Shown here one piece after another: positions 15,522-23,117 of a stretch of 34,714 bases of DNA. The stretch is from positions 1 to 34,714 of the IMG/VR virus record IMGVR_UViG_3300045107_000296, one strand, 5' to 3'. Source of the DNA: a virus. How positions within the stretch are numbered: the stretch's first letter is position 1; each line of letters begins with the position of its first letter. The translations under genes and the position numbers were made by a program. The notes under the pieces are model-generated. The model was not told the origin of the DNA. It made no database searches and worked only from the letters and a program-made list of their open reading frames with translations.

Positions 15522-18103
15522 TGCCACGGGTCATGGCGCGGCTCTACGGCAATGGCGGACAGGCCGTTGAGGCTCCCCCGATCGTCAATGTGCTGAGGCT
15601 CAGCTACACGCAGAGCCTGGACCGCATCTCGACCTTTACTGCTGAGTTTGCTGCCACAAAGGACGCGCTCACCAATGTCACGGTCGGCAGACAGATCCGG
15701 TTTTTCGTTGACGGCGAGGGCGAGGTCTTTCGCGGCTTTGTCGAGCAGGTCTCGACCATGCAGCGAGGCGACCAGATGGTCCTGACGGTTGCCGGCGGGT
15801 CGGTTGCGCGTGCGCTGGCTTGGAAAACCACTCTGCTCGGGCGGACGTTTTCTGCGGTGACGCTCTCGTCCGCGGTCAGCACGCTGCTGTCTGGCACCGG
15901 ATGGACATCAGGCTCCATCGCCAGCCCAACGACGACCCTGAGCATTCGCTTTGATGGCCGGTCCATCTGGGACGCGCTGCAGGCTATCGCGGAGCTCTTC
16001 GGGCTCTCGCTGCGGGAAAACTCTGTCGCGCAAACCATCGACGTGAACTCGTTCGGCGGAACGCCGAGCATCATCGCCGTCGGCGCCAGTGAGGTGCCGC
16101 CGTCAGCATCAGTAGCGCTCATCACGTCGGTTGAGCAGGTCGTTGAAGGTTCCGACGTTGTTACGCGCATTGTGCCGCTCGGTCAGCAGACAGGGGTCCT
16201 TGGGAGCTCGCCCTTCCTCACGATCGAAAAATCGACGCGGTCATCGCCGTACACCCGGCAGTCGGCCACTGGTCCAGATGGCAAAACCTACTGGTACATC
16301 GCAGATTCCGCGGCTGAGTCAACTTACGGCGTGCGCGAGCGGGTGGTCCAGTTCCGCGACATTCTGCCGGCGAGCACGTCTGCGGCGGATGTGGAGCGAG
16401 CAGCAAACGCGCTCTACGACGAGGCGGTCAGCATGCTGACCAAGCTCAAGCAACCGTTGGAGACGTACCGGCTCACCGTGACGGGGCTGTCGCAGGTATC
16501 AGGATGGCGTGTTGGCGACAGCATCAGGGTACTCTATCGCGGCGGTGTGCGGAAGGCCACGGGGCAGGACGAGGTGTTGATGGCCATCGACCGCTCCGAC
16601 CTCTACATCGTCAGCGCGCGGCGGGACATTGCCGGTGATGGCGATAGCTGGGCGCTTGACGTGTCCAACGTGCGACGGGAACTGCCCAACGACGGCAACG
16701 TCACCGAAAAATTCATCGAGCAGCTCCAGGCAGTACGGTCGGCTCCTCTGCCGTTTGTGCTTTTTGGCGACAACGCCGCGCGCATCAGCAACGACGGGTT
16801 GCAGCTCGTGAGCCCTGCCATCGCCGAGGTTGGGCCGGGCAGCTACTTGACCCGCAAAGTGAGCTGGTACAGCGACGACGACTTTACGAACCAGATCGGC
16901 GAGATCGCCATGAGTTACCTGGGGACGCCGAACCTGCCAAATGCTGGCTTCGGGGGGCTCATCGTCAATGACCCGTCCGGTGACGGCGGGTTGAAGTTGG
17001 CGGTGCGTGATAAGGCGACTGACAAGGACATGACAGTGCTCAGGTTGCAGCGCCAGGGGCTGGTGCCTTGGCCGCTGATAGTTGAGCACCGCATCAGCAC
17101 GGGCAGCCCTCTCCAGACGCTGCTTATGCTTGAGCCCAAAACTGCCAACGATTGGCAGTTGTTGGTGCTGAAGAACGGCCAACTCCGTCCAGTGGGGGGA
17201 CTGATGGCAGCAAAACGTATCCGCCGGGTATCAACCGCAAACGTCGGCGGGACTTATGTGAGTGTCACGCCATGGCAAACGGTTACGTCGTACCCTGACC
17301 TTGGCGCACCGACTGCTGTCACGGGAGCAAGTAGCTTCAGCAACATCTCAATCACGAGGCCGGGCAGTGGAGATGCCCTCTACGTCTTGCTGGTAGCTGC
17401 GTTTAGCACAGTTTCCACACCAAGCGGCTGGTCTCTCCAGTGGTCAACGTCGGGTGGGGGGCTGTGGCTTTACCTGTTTACTAGGACCACTGACCCAGGT
17501 ACACCGATAAGCATCACTGCTGCAGGTCAGGCATTATGCGCGCGATTTGGTGTGCCATACAATGCAAGTTTGTCTTTTGCTTCTGATGGCGTCGGAGTGA
17601 CGTTAAGCCAGGTTGATGCGCCAGCAGTGACGCTGAGCAACGCCAGACGAGCGTTACATTCCGTGATGCAAATGGGGAGCAACACAATCACCGGCGGATG
17701 GCCATCAACGGGTTTTACCGAGCATTTCAATGCCTTGACCAGCTCACAAAGCTGGCGTGCCGCGCTGGCTTCTGCACCCGTGTTCGGGAGCGCTGATCCT
17801 GGGCTCGTGACGTTCAACGGAAACACCAACACCGCCGGTTTCACGGTGTTGTTGCAAGCGCAACGCACAGGCTGGCCGGAGTCCCTGATCACGGGCGTCG
17901 CGGTAAGCGGGACGTCGGGGGTTGTGAGTATCCGTGTTGACGGCTCACTCGTTTCCGAGATCGATGTCTCAGCAACGGCGAGCGCGATCGTCCCCCTGCC
18001 GGTGCCGGTCTACGTGCCACAGGGCGGCGTGGTCGAGGTGAGCCGCACGGGCGGGACAACGACGGTCATCCTCCAGTACGTCGACATGGTGGATCTGGCG
18101 TGA
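15521..18103 (+). CDS. Tail tip / receptor-binding protein (Tal-like hub plus variable C-terminus)
   Basis: The 860-aa product's N-terminal part (about residues 1-380) looks like a baseplate hub of the gp27/Tal kind: FTAEFAATKDALTNVTVGRQ, FFVDGEGEVFRGFVEQVS, SIWDALQAIAELFGLSLREN, and GLSQVSGWRVGDSIRVLYR. A conserved linker follows (DNAARISNDGLQL). The last 300 residues are Ser/Thr/Gly-rich beta sequence with fewer GC bases than the neighbours, especially 17,200-17,900, consistent with an exchanged host-recognition module. The ATG at 15521 shares one base with the previous stop (TGATG). A 9-codon longer reading has no ribosome site. Confidence 0.75.
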   Translation: MPRVMARLYGNGGQAVEAPPIVNVLRLSYTQSLDRISTFTAEFAATKDALTNVTVGRQIRFFVDGEGEVFRGFVEQVSTMQRGDQMVLTVAGGSVARALAWKTTLLGRTFSAVTLSSAVSTLLSGTGWTSGSIASPTTTLSIRFDGRSIWDALQAIAELFGLSLRENSVAQTIDVNSFGGTPSIIAVGASEVPPSASVALITSVEQVVEGSDVVTRIVPLGQQTGVLGSSPFLTIEKSTRSSPYTRQSATGPDGKTYWYIADSAAESTYGVRERVVQFRDILPASTSAADVERAANALYDEAVSMLTKLKQPLETYRLTVTGLSQVSGWRVGDSIRVLYRGGVRKATGQDEVLMAIDRSDLYIVSARRDIAGDGDSWALDVSNVRRELPNDGNVTEKFIEQLQAVRSAPLPFVLFGDNAARISNDGLQLVSPAIAEVGPGSYLTRKVSWYSDDDFTNQIGEIAMSYLGTPNLPNAGFGGLIVNDPSGDGGLKLAVRDKATDKDMTVLRLQRQGLVPWPLIVEHRISTGSPLQTLLMLEPKTANDWQLLVLKNGQLRPVGGLMAAKRIRRVSTANVGGTYVSVTPWQTVTSYPDLGAPTAVTGASSFSNISITRPGSGDALYVLLVAAFSTVSTPSGWSLQWSTSGGGLWLYLFTRTTDPGTPISITAAGQALCARFGVPYNASLSFASDGVGVTLSQVDAPAVTLSNARRALHSVMQMGSNTITGGWPSTGFTEHFNALTSSQSWRAALASAPVFGSADPGLVTFNGNTNTAGFTVLLQAQRTGWPESLITGVAVSGTSGVVSIRVDGSLVSEIDVSATASAIVPLPVPVYVPQGGVVEVSRTGGTTTVILQYVDMVDLA

Positions 18104-18315
18104 TGTGGGCCGTGACGTGGGAGCGTAACGGCGCCCGGTACCTCATCGACGTGGATGACCGCAACGAGGCATTCCGGCTCGCGGTCGCCATCGCCGAGAG
18201 TGGCCGGGGCAATGTGGTCATCACGCCCATCGAGCTCGACATCGACCCGGAGGTCCGGGAGCGCATCAAGCAGCGCATTGCCGAGAGGCTGCGCGCCGAG
18301 GGGGTGATGGCATGA
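18103..18315 (+). CDS. Small hypothetical protein before the endolysin
   Basis: The 70-aa product starts MWAVTWERNGARYLIDVDD, followed by a helix (RNEAFRLAVAIAESGRG) and a charged C-terminal helix (DPEVRERIKQRIAERLRAEG). It has no membrane segment. It starts on the final base of the tail-tip stop (TGATG) and ends with an ATGA overlap into the amidase. It is not recognised; co-expression with tail and lysis genes is the only clue. Confidence 0.65.
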   Translation: MWAVTWERNGARYLIDVDDRNEAFRLAVAIAESGRGNVVITPIELDIDPEVRERIKQRIAERLRAEGVMA

Positions 18316-19040
18316 TCATCGACGCAACGAGCGAGGTGACCAATCCCAGCGGCTGGGCGCCGCTGGGGACGGTCATCGGGCTGGCTATCCACCACACCGT
18401 GACAACCATCTCGCCGTGGGCCACCGAGGCGGAGGAGCGGGCCCACATCCGCGCCATCGACCGGTACCACGTGGACAAGGGCTGGCAGGGGTTCGGCTAC
18501 CACTACGCGGTTTTCCCGTCCGCGCGGGTTTACCGCTGCGGCTGGGGAGCGCGCGCCCATGTGGCCAATCGTAACCACGAGCTGGTTGGCATTGCCTTCG
18601 TCGGCGACCTGTCCGCCCGGGTCCCGTCGCCGTTCGAAGAGGGCGCTGCCGCCGAGGCGGTCCGCGACGCCTGGCAGCGTATTGGGCGAGAGGTCCCGGT
18701 CAAGGGCCATCGCGACTGGGTGGTCGACCCGGCATGGGCGACCTCGTGCCCAGGGCGCGGGGTCGAGGTCATTCCCGCGATCGTTGCGCGGACCAAATCA
18801 GGGGGAGAGGACGAGATGACGGACCAGGAGCGCGAGCTGTTGTTGAGAGTCGCCACCATCCTGTTCGGCGACCGGAGCGGGCTGGACTTCACCAGTGTGG
18901 ACCAGGCCCTTGCGAAAGCGCGGCAGCTCACGGCGCAGGACATCGTCGTGCTGCAGGGGCTGGCCGAGACGCAGGCGGCCCTGGCGAGACACACCCACGA
19001 CGCGAGCGGCCGGCCGACGTGGCCGGGGAAGGTGGGGTGA
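18312..19040 (+). CDS. Endolysin: N-acetylmuramoyl-L-alanine amidase
   Basis: This 242-aa zinc amidase of the Amidase_2/PGRP family cuts the bond between MurNAc and the stem peptide. Zinc ligands are visible as His in LAIHHTV (27/28), His in VKGHRDW (133) and Cys in TSCPG (146), with Tyr in GFGYHYAV (63-65) at the usual catalytic position. The catalytic domain ends near residue 160. The remaining 80 residues are helical (LLLRVATILFGDRSGLDF) and could bind the wall or dimerise. No signal peptide is seen, so release needs a holin. Confidence 0.92.
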   Translation: MIIDATSEVTNPSGWAPLGTVIGLAIHHTVTTISPWATEAEERAHIRAIDRYHVDKGWQGFGYHYAVFPSARVYRCGWGARAHVANRNHELVGIAFVGDLSARVPSPFEEGAAAEAVRDAWQRIGREVPVKGHRDWVVDPAWATSCPGRGVEVIPAIVARTKSGGEDEMTDQERELLLRVATILFGDRSGLDFTSVDQALAKARQLTAQDIVVLQGLAETQAALARHTHDASGRPTWPGKVG

Positions 19041-19041
19041 G

Positions 19042-19398
19042 GTGGACGACTCGACTATCGCGGCTATTTCAGCATCGGCGGCCGTCATCGCGGCGATTGG
19101 TGGCATCATCGGCGCCGGGCTGACGGCATGGGTGCAACGACGGCGCGAGGCCGGGAGTGTGCGGACGAGTGACGCGCAGACGCTCTTCACCTCTGCCAAC
19201 ACGCTCATCCAGATGCTGCTCCAGTCGACGCAGACGCTGACCGAGCGGCTTGACCAAATGGCCCAGCATTTCGACACCCTCGCTGACCGGGTGGACAAGA
19301 TGGTCCAGCAGCAGGACGAGCTGCTGCGGCTGCAACGTGACCAGACCCGCACGCTGCACAAGATCGAGAGCAACGGCGGCGGCCTGGGAAAAGAGTGA
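19042..19398 (+). CDS. Holin-like membrane protein with long coiled coil
   Basis: The 118-aa product starts at GTG 19042. It has one hydrophobic segment near residues 6-27 (AAISASAAVIAAIGGIIGAG) followed by a basic stop-transfer RRRE and about 70 residues of heptad-like coiled coil (TERLDQMAQHFDTLADRVDK). A one-helix protein between an amidase and another small membrane protein is a holin or spanin-like candidate. It resembles phage proteins often called holin or hemolysin XhlA-like. It ends just before a GC-rich hairpin. Confidence 0.6.
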   Translation: MDDSTIAAISASAAVIAAIGGIIGAGLTAWVQRRREAGSVRTSDAQTLFTSANTLIQMLLQSTQTLTERLDQMAQHFDTLADRVDKMVQQQDELLRLQRDQTRTLHKIESNGGGLGKE

Positions 19399-19420
19399 GC
19401 CCCCGCCGGCTGGCGGGGGC
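19399..19420 (+). terminator. Stem-loop after the first holin candidate
   Basis: GCCCCCGCC (19399-19407) pairs with GGCGGGGGC (19412-19420) around GGCT. It begins at the first base after the stop codon. No U-run follows, so it would attenuate or stabilise rather than terminate fully. Confidence 0.5.
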
Positions 19421-19435
19421 AGTCGGGGGTGATGC

Positions 19436-19702
19436 ATGAGAGTCACACCGCTGACGGTGGTGATGCTGATTGTGCTGAGCGGCCTCATCGGCCCGCTCAC
19501 GTCGTTGGCCGACATGCCGGCGGGGGCGCTGACGGATTCCGGCTGGTGGACCTCCATCGGCGAGCAGGCGGTGCGCGGGCTGGCGACAGGGGCGGTCTCG
19601 GCCATTGCTGTCGTGGCCTCGGCGTATGGCATCGAGGTCCGGGCCCAGCGGCGCGCCGGGGTGAGTCCGCCGGGTGAGCCATCGTCCAGGGGGAGCGTCT
19701 GA
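19436..19702 (+). CDS. Second holin candidate, two transmembrane segments
   Basis: The 88-aa product has hydrophobic segments near residues 5-22 (PLTVVMLIVLSGLIGPLT) and 46-65 (VRGLATGAVSAIAVVASAYG), with a polar, basic C-terminus (RAQRRAG...SSRGSV). Two helices plus a basic tail fit a class II holin. It lies in the lysis block between the coiled-coil membrane protein and the lipoprotein transglycosylase. The ATG has GGGGGTGATGC upstream. An ATG four bases earlier is out of frame. Confidence 0.6.
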   Translation: MRVTPLTVVMLIVLSGLIGPLTSLADMPAGALTDSGWWTSIGEQAVRGLATGAVSAIAVVASAYGIEVRAQRRAGVSPPGEPSSRGSV

Positions 19703-20229
19703 GGGGCAGGCGGGCGGCGTGGACACTGCCCATCCTCGCCTGCCTGGTCAGTGGATGCGCGCGCGACGCGGCCACGATGGCGGCACCTGTGCCCGTCGTG
19801 ACCGCGTCGCCGACGGCGCACGTTACCGCACCGGGCCCGGAGCTGGATGATCGGCTGCACCCGGGCGAGACGACGTCGATGGCGGCCGTGGTGGCAGAGG
19901 CCGCGACGCGGCGGACCGCGGCGGAGGGCGGCCAGCTCACCAGGGCCGAGATGCTGGCCGTCCTGGAGGTCGCCGGGTGGCCGGTGGAGATGCGCGAGCA
20001 GGCGCTGGCGGTGGCGTGGTGTGAGTCGCGGTGGTCACCATGGGCGCTGGGCGATGGTGGGAGCTCGCGCGGGCTGATGCAGCTCTGGCTGGGGTGGTTC
20101 GCCTGGGCAGGTGAGGACCCGGCGCGCTGGGCGGACCCGGTGGTCAACGCGCGGGTGGCGCTGCGGGTTGTCGAGCGTGACCTGGCGCTGGGCAGGGATG
20201 CGTGGGCGCAGTGGTCGTGCAGGCCGTGA
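19699..20229 (+). CDS. Lipoprotein lytic transglycosylase-like protein, apparent CTG start
   Basis: The 176-aa reading begins at CTG 19699. No ATG, GTG or TTG exists between the upstream in-frame stop (19675) and ATG 19777. Starting at CTG gives a perfect lipoprotein signal: basic LRGRRAAW, hydrophobic TLPILACLV, then lipobox VSGC with Cys20. CTGA overlaps the previous stop exactly as ATGA/GTGA do elsewhere here, and AGGGGGA lies just upstream. The C-terminal half is SLT/lysozyme-like: VAWCESRWSPWALGDGG with candidate catalytic Glu109, then SSRGLMQLW. It would act on peptidoglycan from a membrane. Starting at ATG 19777 would lose the signal. Confidence 0.65.
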   Translation: MRGRRAAWTLPILACLVSGCARDAATMAAPVPVVTASPTAHVTAPGPELDDRLHPGETTSMAAVVAEAATRRTAAEGGQLTRAEMLAVLEVAGWPVEMREQALAVAWCESRWSPWALGDGGSSRGLMQLWLGWFAWAGEDPARWADPVVNARVALRVVERDLALGRDAWAQWSCRP

Positions 20230-20251
20230 GCTGAGGTTCGGATTTTACACA

Positions 20252-20266
20252 GAGTTTACAAAACTC
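20252..20266. promoter_or_regulatory. Inverted repeat upstream of a promoter, possible operator
   Basis: GAGTTT (20252-20257) and AAACTC (20261-20266) form a perfect 6-bp inverted repeat around ACA. The octamer GAGTTTAC also occurs in the CI-Cro intergenic operator candidate at 26389-26396. It lies 24 bp upstream of a -35 box, so a shared repressor site is plausible. Confidence 0.35.
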
Positions 20267-20289
20267 GGGGGATTCTGGGCCTAAAACCG

Positions 20290-20318
20290 TTGACGGCGTC
20301 TATAGATTGCGTCATACT
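20290..20318 (+). promoter_or_regulatory. Sigma-70-type promoter for the 20348 operon
   Basis: -35 TTGACG (20290-20295) and -10 CATACT (20313-20318) are separated by exactly 17 bp, in an AT-richer 118-bp gap after the lysis genes. Transcription should start near 20325. This is the best housekeeping-type promoter seen in the window. Confidence 0.7.
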
Positions 20319-20347
20319 GAGGACACACGGTCAAGGAGGACACAGCA

Positions 20348-20851
20348 ATGACCACCGCATACATCACCGGCAACACCTACCCCATCAAGGACGAGATCAA
20401 GGCCGCCGGCGGCAAGTGGGACGCCGACTACCGCTGCTGGAAGGTCGAGGCCACGAAGGCCGACCGTTTCGATGGCCGCGACGGCGTGACGGTCGTCCGC
20501 CCGTGGGAGTGGGACATCCAGCGGACGCTCGATGAGATGACGCAGTACACGCCGGGGGCCTGGGAGCGCGCGAACGACCTGCTCGGGTTCACTGAGGCCA
20601 AGCAGGTCCTGCGCGATCGCTACATCGAGATCGACCCCCATCCTGTCGGTAGCACTGAGCCGAGCAAGGTCCGCAGCCACAAAGCGCTGGGGTCGATGAT
20701 GATCTCCCGCGTCGATGGTGATGTCTGGCGGCTGTACCGGCTCCCCAATCGCTCCAACGGCATCCTCCCGCAGCTCGACGAGATCGTCGGCCGGCACGCT
20801 GCCGAGGTGGGTCTGGAGATCGTCGATGGCTACCCGCCGAAGGGGTTTTAG
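20348..20851 (+). CDS. DUF5710-like N-terminal domain protein
   Basis: The 167-aa product has a first 45 residues (YITGNTYPIKDEIKAAGGKW, then DADYRCWKV) that follow the pattern of DUF5710-type modules, in which a loss-of-loop Lys-Ala-Gly-x-x-Trp-Asp motif precedes a Trp strand. They are found in phage and plasmid DNA-processing proteins. The remaining 120 residues are not recognised. The ribosome site AAGGAGGA is seven bases from ATG 20348, and a strong promoter lies at 20290. This gene therefore has expression independent of the late operon, for example early lytic or prophage expression. Confidence 0.6.
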   Translation: MTTAYITGNTYPIKDEIKAAGGKWDADYRCWKVEATKADRFDGRDGVTVVRPWEWDIQRTLDEMTQYTPGAWERANDLLGFTEAKQVLRDRYIEIDPHPVGSTEPSKVRSHKALGSMMISRVDGDVWRLYRLPNRSNGILPQLDEIVGRHAAEVGLEIVDGYPPKGF

Positions 20852-20863
20852 CCGACCGTCGAA

Positions 20864-20906
20864 ACTGGGCGACATCGCCCAGTCTGCCGGGAATGGCCGC
20901 CCGGCA
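20864..20906 (+). promoter_or_regulatory. Two tandem hairpins between 20348 and 20937 genes
   Basis: ACTGGGCGA (20864-20872) pairs with TCGCCCAGT (20875-20883). TGCCGGG (20885-20891) pairs with CCCGGCA (20900-20906). They fill the 85-bp gap and are followed by a ribosome site (AAGGAGGG). Likely an attenuator or mRNA processing element. Confidence 0.5.
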
Positions 20907-20936
20907 CTGATGAGACAGGCCAAGGAGGGCAAAGAG

Positions 20937-21218
20937 ATGAAGACATACTGGATGGTGAACCCGGACTGGGGGGAGCGAGTCGAGGTGACCGCAGACGAGC
21001 TGCGACAGGCAGTGGCTGATGCCTTCGAGTTCACGCCGGTCCTGGTCGAGGCACCCGACGGCAGCCTCCGGGTGCGGGTTGCCCGGGTCTACGATGACGA
21101 GCACTACAGCGGGTTCGACGTCTACGAGGGACAGCCGGAGTTTACCAGTGAAGCCTGGCTCCAGTCCGGCGCTAACTGGATCACCGTCGCAGAGCCCGTC
21201 TCTGCCGTTGCCAAATGA
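20937..21218 (+). CDS. Hypothetical acidic protein
   Basis: The 93-aa product reads MKTYWMVNPDWGERVEVTAD at its start. It is acidic, with aromatic residues throughout (YDDEHYSGFDVYEGQPEF) and no membrane segment. AAGGAGGG at 20922-20929, seven bases upstream, fixes the ATG at 20937. It ends in an ATGA overlap with the small DNA-binding gene next to attP. Function unknown. A small acidic protein beside the att region could be a DNA mimic, but nothing proves it. Confidence 0.65.
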   Translation: MKTYWMVNPDWGERVEVTADELRQAVADAFEFTPVLVEAPDGSLRVRVARVYDDEHYSGFDVYEGQPEFTSEAWLQSGANWITVAEPVSAVAK

Positions 21219-21409
21219 CCCAGCTCATGACCCAAGCCGAGGCGGCGCGGCGCCTCGGCGTCAGCAAGCAACGCGTTCACCAGCTCGTCCATCAGCTCGG
21301 GCTCGGGCAGCCGGTCGCCGGTGGTGGTCGGCTGCTCAGTGAGGCGGACCTCCAAGTCCTCCGTGCACGAATACCCGGCAAGCCCGGGGGACCACGAAGG
21401 AAGAAGTAA
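21215..21409 (+). CDS. Small helix-turn-helix protein, candidate excisionase
   Basis: The 64-aa product has a MerR/AlpA-like helix-turn-helix (MTQAEAARRLGVSKQRVHQL, residues 5-24), a short wing (GGGRLLSEADLQVLRARI), and a basic tail (GKPGGPRRKK). Size, fold and position next to attP and the integrase fit a recombination directionality factor, which bends attP/attR for excision. A role as a simple regulator is equally possible. It starts in an ATGA overlap; ATG 21227 is an alternative. Confidence 0.6.
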   Translation: MTQLMTQAEAARRLGVSKQRVHQLVHQLGLGQPVAGGGRLLSEADLQVLRARIPGKPGGPRRKK

Positions 21410-21628
21410 CACGTGGTGGTTGTTGCTGCGGCAAACAACAATCACCGGATCACAACGCAACAGCATGCCGCCCATAGTGTCATTGGCGACATTTTGGTTA
21501 CCCTCGTCGCCAAACAGGCCCTCCAGGCCCACTCCACCGGCAGATTTCGAGCGTCAGAAATGGCAGGTTTCAGGTTCAAATTGCTCAGGCTGAATCTGGC
21601 GGTAGAACCGCCGTGAAAGGTTCCGGTT
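21410..21628. other. Non-coding attP left arm
   Basis: No convincing gene is present. Contents: an 8-bp inverted repeat TTGGCGAC (21483-21490) / GTCGCCAA (21506-21513); GGTTACC at 21496-21502, repeated at 21625-21631 at the edge of the core; and TGAATCTGG at 21591-21599, repeated on the other side of the core at 21683-21691. These are candidate integrase arm-type or accessory sites. Confidence 0.55.
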
Positions 21629-21675
21629 ACCTTCCCAAGGTTGAGACGCGGGTTCGATTCCCGCCATCCGCTCCA
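21629..21675 (+). other. attP: attP core: 3' half of tRNA-Gly (CCC anticodon)
   Basis: From about 21629 the sequence is the 3' part of a tRNA: anticodon loop TTCCCAA (21632-21638, anticodon CCC), the 3' anticodon stem GGTTG, a T-arm GCGGGTTCGATTCCCGC, the acceptor strand CATCCGC, discriminator T and an encoded CCA ending at 21675. The 5' half is absent, so it is not an intact gene. Upstream of 21629 the anticodon stem no longer pairs, marking the left core edge. On integration the core would restore the host tRNA-Gly. Confidence 0.88.
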
Positions 21676-21689
21676 CGAAAATTGAATCT

Positions 21690-21717
21690 GGACTCGACGA
21701 TAAGTCGGGTCCTTTTT
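21690..21717 (+). terminator. Intrinsic terminator next to the att core
   Basis: GGACTCGAC (21690-21698) pairs with GTCGGGTCC (21704-21712), with one G-U pair, around GATAA, followed by TTTTT. It could be part of the region carried with the host tRNA terminator, or end the rightward transcript from 20290. Confidence 0.8.
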
Positions 21718-21734
21718 GTTGAAGCGGCTTAGCA

Positions 21735-21756
21735 ATTGGCTACGGATTGGCTACGG
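21735..21756. repeat. Tandem 11-bp repeat, candidate integrase arm sites
   Basis: ATTGGCTACGG occurs twice back to back (21735-21745 and 21746-21756). The 11-bp step puts both copies on the same face of the helix. They lie 60 bp right of the att core and 57 bp from the integrase stop, a usual place for arm-type binding sites. Confidence 0.6.
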
Positions 21757-21812
21757 ACGGCGACCAGTGTTTCGCAGGACACGCGATGTGACGGCGCCGG
21801 GCGGGGAATTTG

Positions 21813-22946
21813 TCAGGCTTTGCGGGCTGCTGAGATGACGCGGGCGAGGACGCCGAGGGCGTCGCGCAGGGCGTCCAGGTCGGGCGAGCCGGCGTACACG
21901 TCGAGGGTGAACGACGCCCTGGCGTGGCCAAGCACCTCGGCGATGACGCGCGGCGGGACACCTGCCTGTGCCATGACCGTCGCCGCCATGTGGCGGAGGT
22001 CGTGGAGCCGGATGCTCACGCCCATCCTCCGCGCGGTCCGCATCCACCAGTGGGTCACCGCATCCGGGCGCGCGGGGGCAGCATCCATGGTCAGCACCCA
22101 GTCGTCGCCCTCCCACGCCGAGCCGGCAGCCAGCCGCTGCTCAAGCTGCTGCCGGCGCCATTCGCGCAGGGCCTCGACGACCGGGGGCATCAGTGGCACG
22201 GTGCGTGAGCCGGAGCGCGTCTTGGGTGGGCCTTCCACCACCCGCCCCGTGTAGGCAGTCGTCCGTGTCCGCCGGATGGTTGCGGTGCCGCGGTCGAGGT
22301 CGATGTCGGACCATTGCAGACCGCACACCTCGCCGCGGCGCATGCCGGTGTGGAGGATGAGCAGGCCCACGGCGCGCCACGGTTGCGGCTCGGCGTCGAC
22401 GGTGTCCCGCACGCGGGCGACCAGGTCGAGGTCAAGGTCGAGGTGGCGGCTGCGCTCGGTCGGAGCCATCACTGCCTCCGTCACGGCCCGGCCGACGAGC
22501 TGCAACCGGACGGCATCGCGCAGGGCCCGGCTGAGGATGCGGTGATAGCTGGCCACCGTCGCCGGCACCAGCCCCTCGTCGAGCCAGCGGCCGTAGAGCG
22601 CCTGGACATGGGCCGGGCGCAGGTCCTGCAGCCGCATCCTGCCGAGCGCTGGAATGAGGCGATTTTCGACGGCGGCCCGGTAGCGTCCTGCCGTCGTCTC
22701 GCGCAGACGGGGGCTGTGCTGGGAGAGCCACTGGCGGAGCCACTCGGCGACCGTCATGCGCGAGGGGTCGACGGAGATGCCGGTCTCGTGCTCGTGGACG
22801 AGCTGGGCCAAGCGAGCCTCCGCGTCGCGCTTCGTCCCGTGAAACGTCTCGGAGCGGCGCCGCCGGCGCCCCGTCACCGGGTCGCGGTCGAGCTCGATAG
22901 AGATGCGCCAGGTGAGGTTGCCGCGCCGCTGGATGCTGCCGCGCAT
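21813..22946 (-). CDS. int: Tyrosine site-specific integrase
   Basis: This 377-aa recombinase inserts and excises the phage at the tRNA-Gly site. Domains: an N-terminal AP2-like arm-binding part (about 1-56, RGSIQRRGNLTWRISIELD), a core-binding SAM-like helical domain (about 63-150), then the catalytic domain. Catalytic residues are Arg in HTGMRRGE (about 203), Lys near 242, His-x-x-Arg in HDLRHM (315/318), His in LGHARAS (341) and Tyr in LDVYAG (351). GGAGG lies seven bases before ATG. It is transcribed toward attP. A second, decayed copy of its first 30 codons lies at 25207-25296. Confidence 0.95.
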   Translation of the reverse strand: MRGSIQRRGNLTWRISIELDRDPVTGRRRRRSETFHGTKRDAEARLAQLVHEHETGISVDPSRMTVAEWLRQWLSQHSPRLRETTAGRYRAAVENRLIPALGRMRLQDLRPAHVQALYGRWLDEGLVPATVASYHRILSRALRDAVRLQLVGRAVTEAVMAPTERSRHLDLDLDLVARVRDTVDAEPQPWRAVGLLILHTGMRRGEVCGLQWSDIDLDRGTATIRRTRTTAYTGRVVEGPPKTRSGSRTVPLMPPVVEALREWRRQQLEQRLAAGSAWEGDDWVLTMDAAPARPDAVTHWWMRTARRMGVSIRLHDLRHMAATVMAQAGVPPRVIAEVLGHARASFTLDVYAGSPDLDALRDALGVLARVISAARKA

Positions 22947-23089
22947 GGTGGGCCTCCGCCGGGTGGGTGGGTGCGGCCTCTATGATGCCGCGGCGAAGGC
23001 GCCAGGTGGTGACGCGGGGGGTGTCGAGATGCTCCCATGCCTCGGGTTCGGAGGCGGTGCCTCCCCACGCGTCATGTGATGTCGCCTCC

Positions 23090-23117
23090 TTGGCCGAGCA
23101 TGGTACTATGGTACTGT
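23090..23117 (+). promoter_or_regulatory. Possible promoter with tandem ATGGTACT repeat
   Basis: ATGGTACT is repeated directly at 23100-23107 and 23108-23115. TTGGCC (23090-23095) and TACTGT (23112-23117), 16 bp apart, could be -35 and -10 boxes for the gene starting at 23139. The repeat includes two GTAC palindromes and could be an operator. The rest of the 190-bp gap after the integrase start shows nothing clear. Confidence 0.35.

Noticed and set aside
21629-21675. An intact tRNA gene
   Set aside because: Only the 3' half is present. Upstream bases do not form the D-arm or the 5' acceptor strand.
21442-21735. A 97-codon minus-strand frame containing GWRESNPR
   Set aside because: This peptide is the well-known false translation of the antisense of a tRNA T-arm and acceptor. 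It covers the att core.
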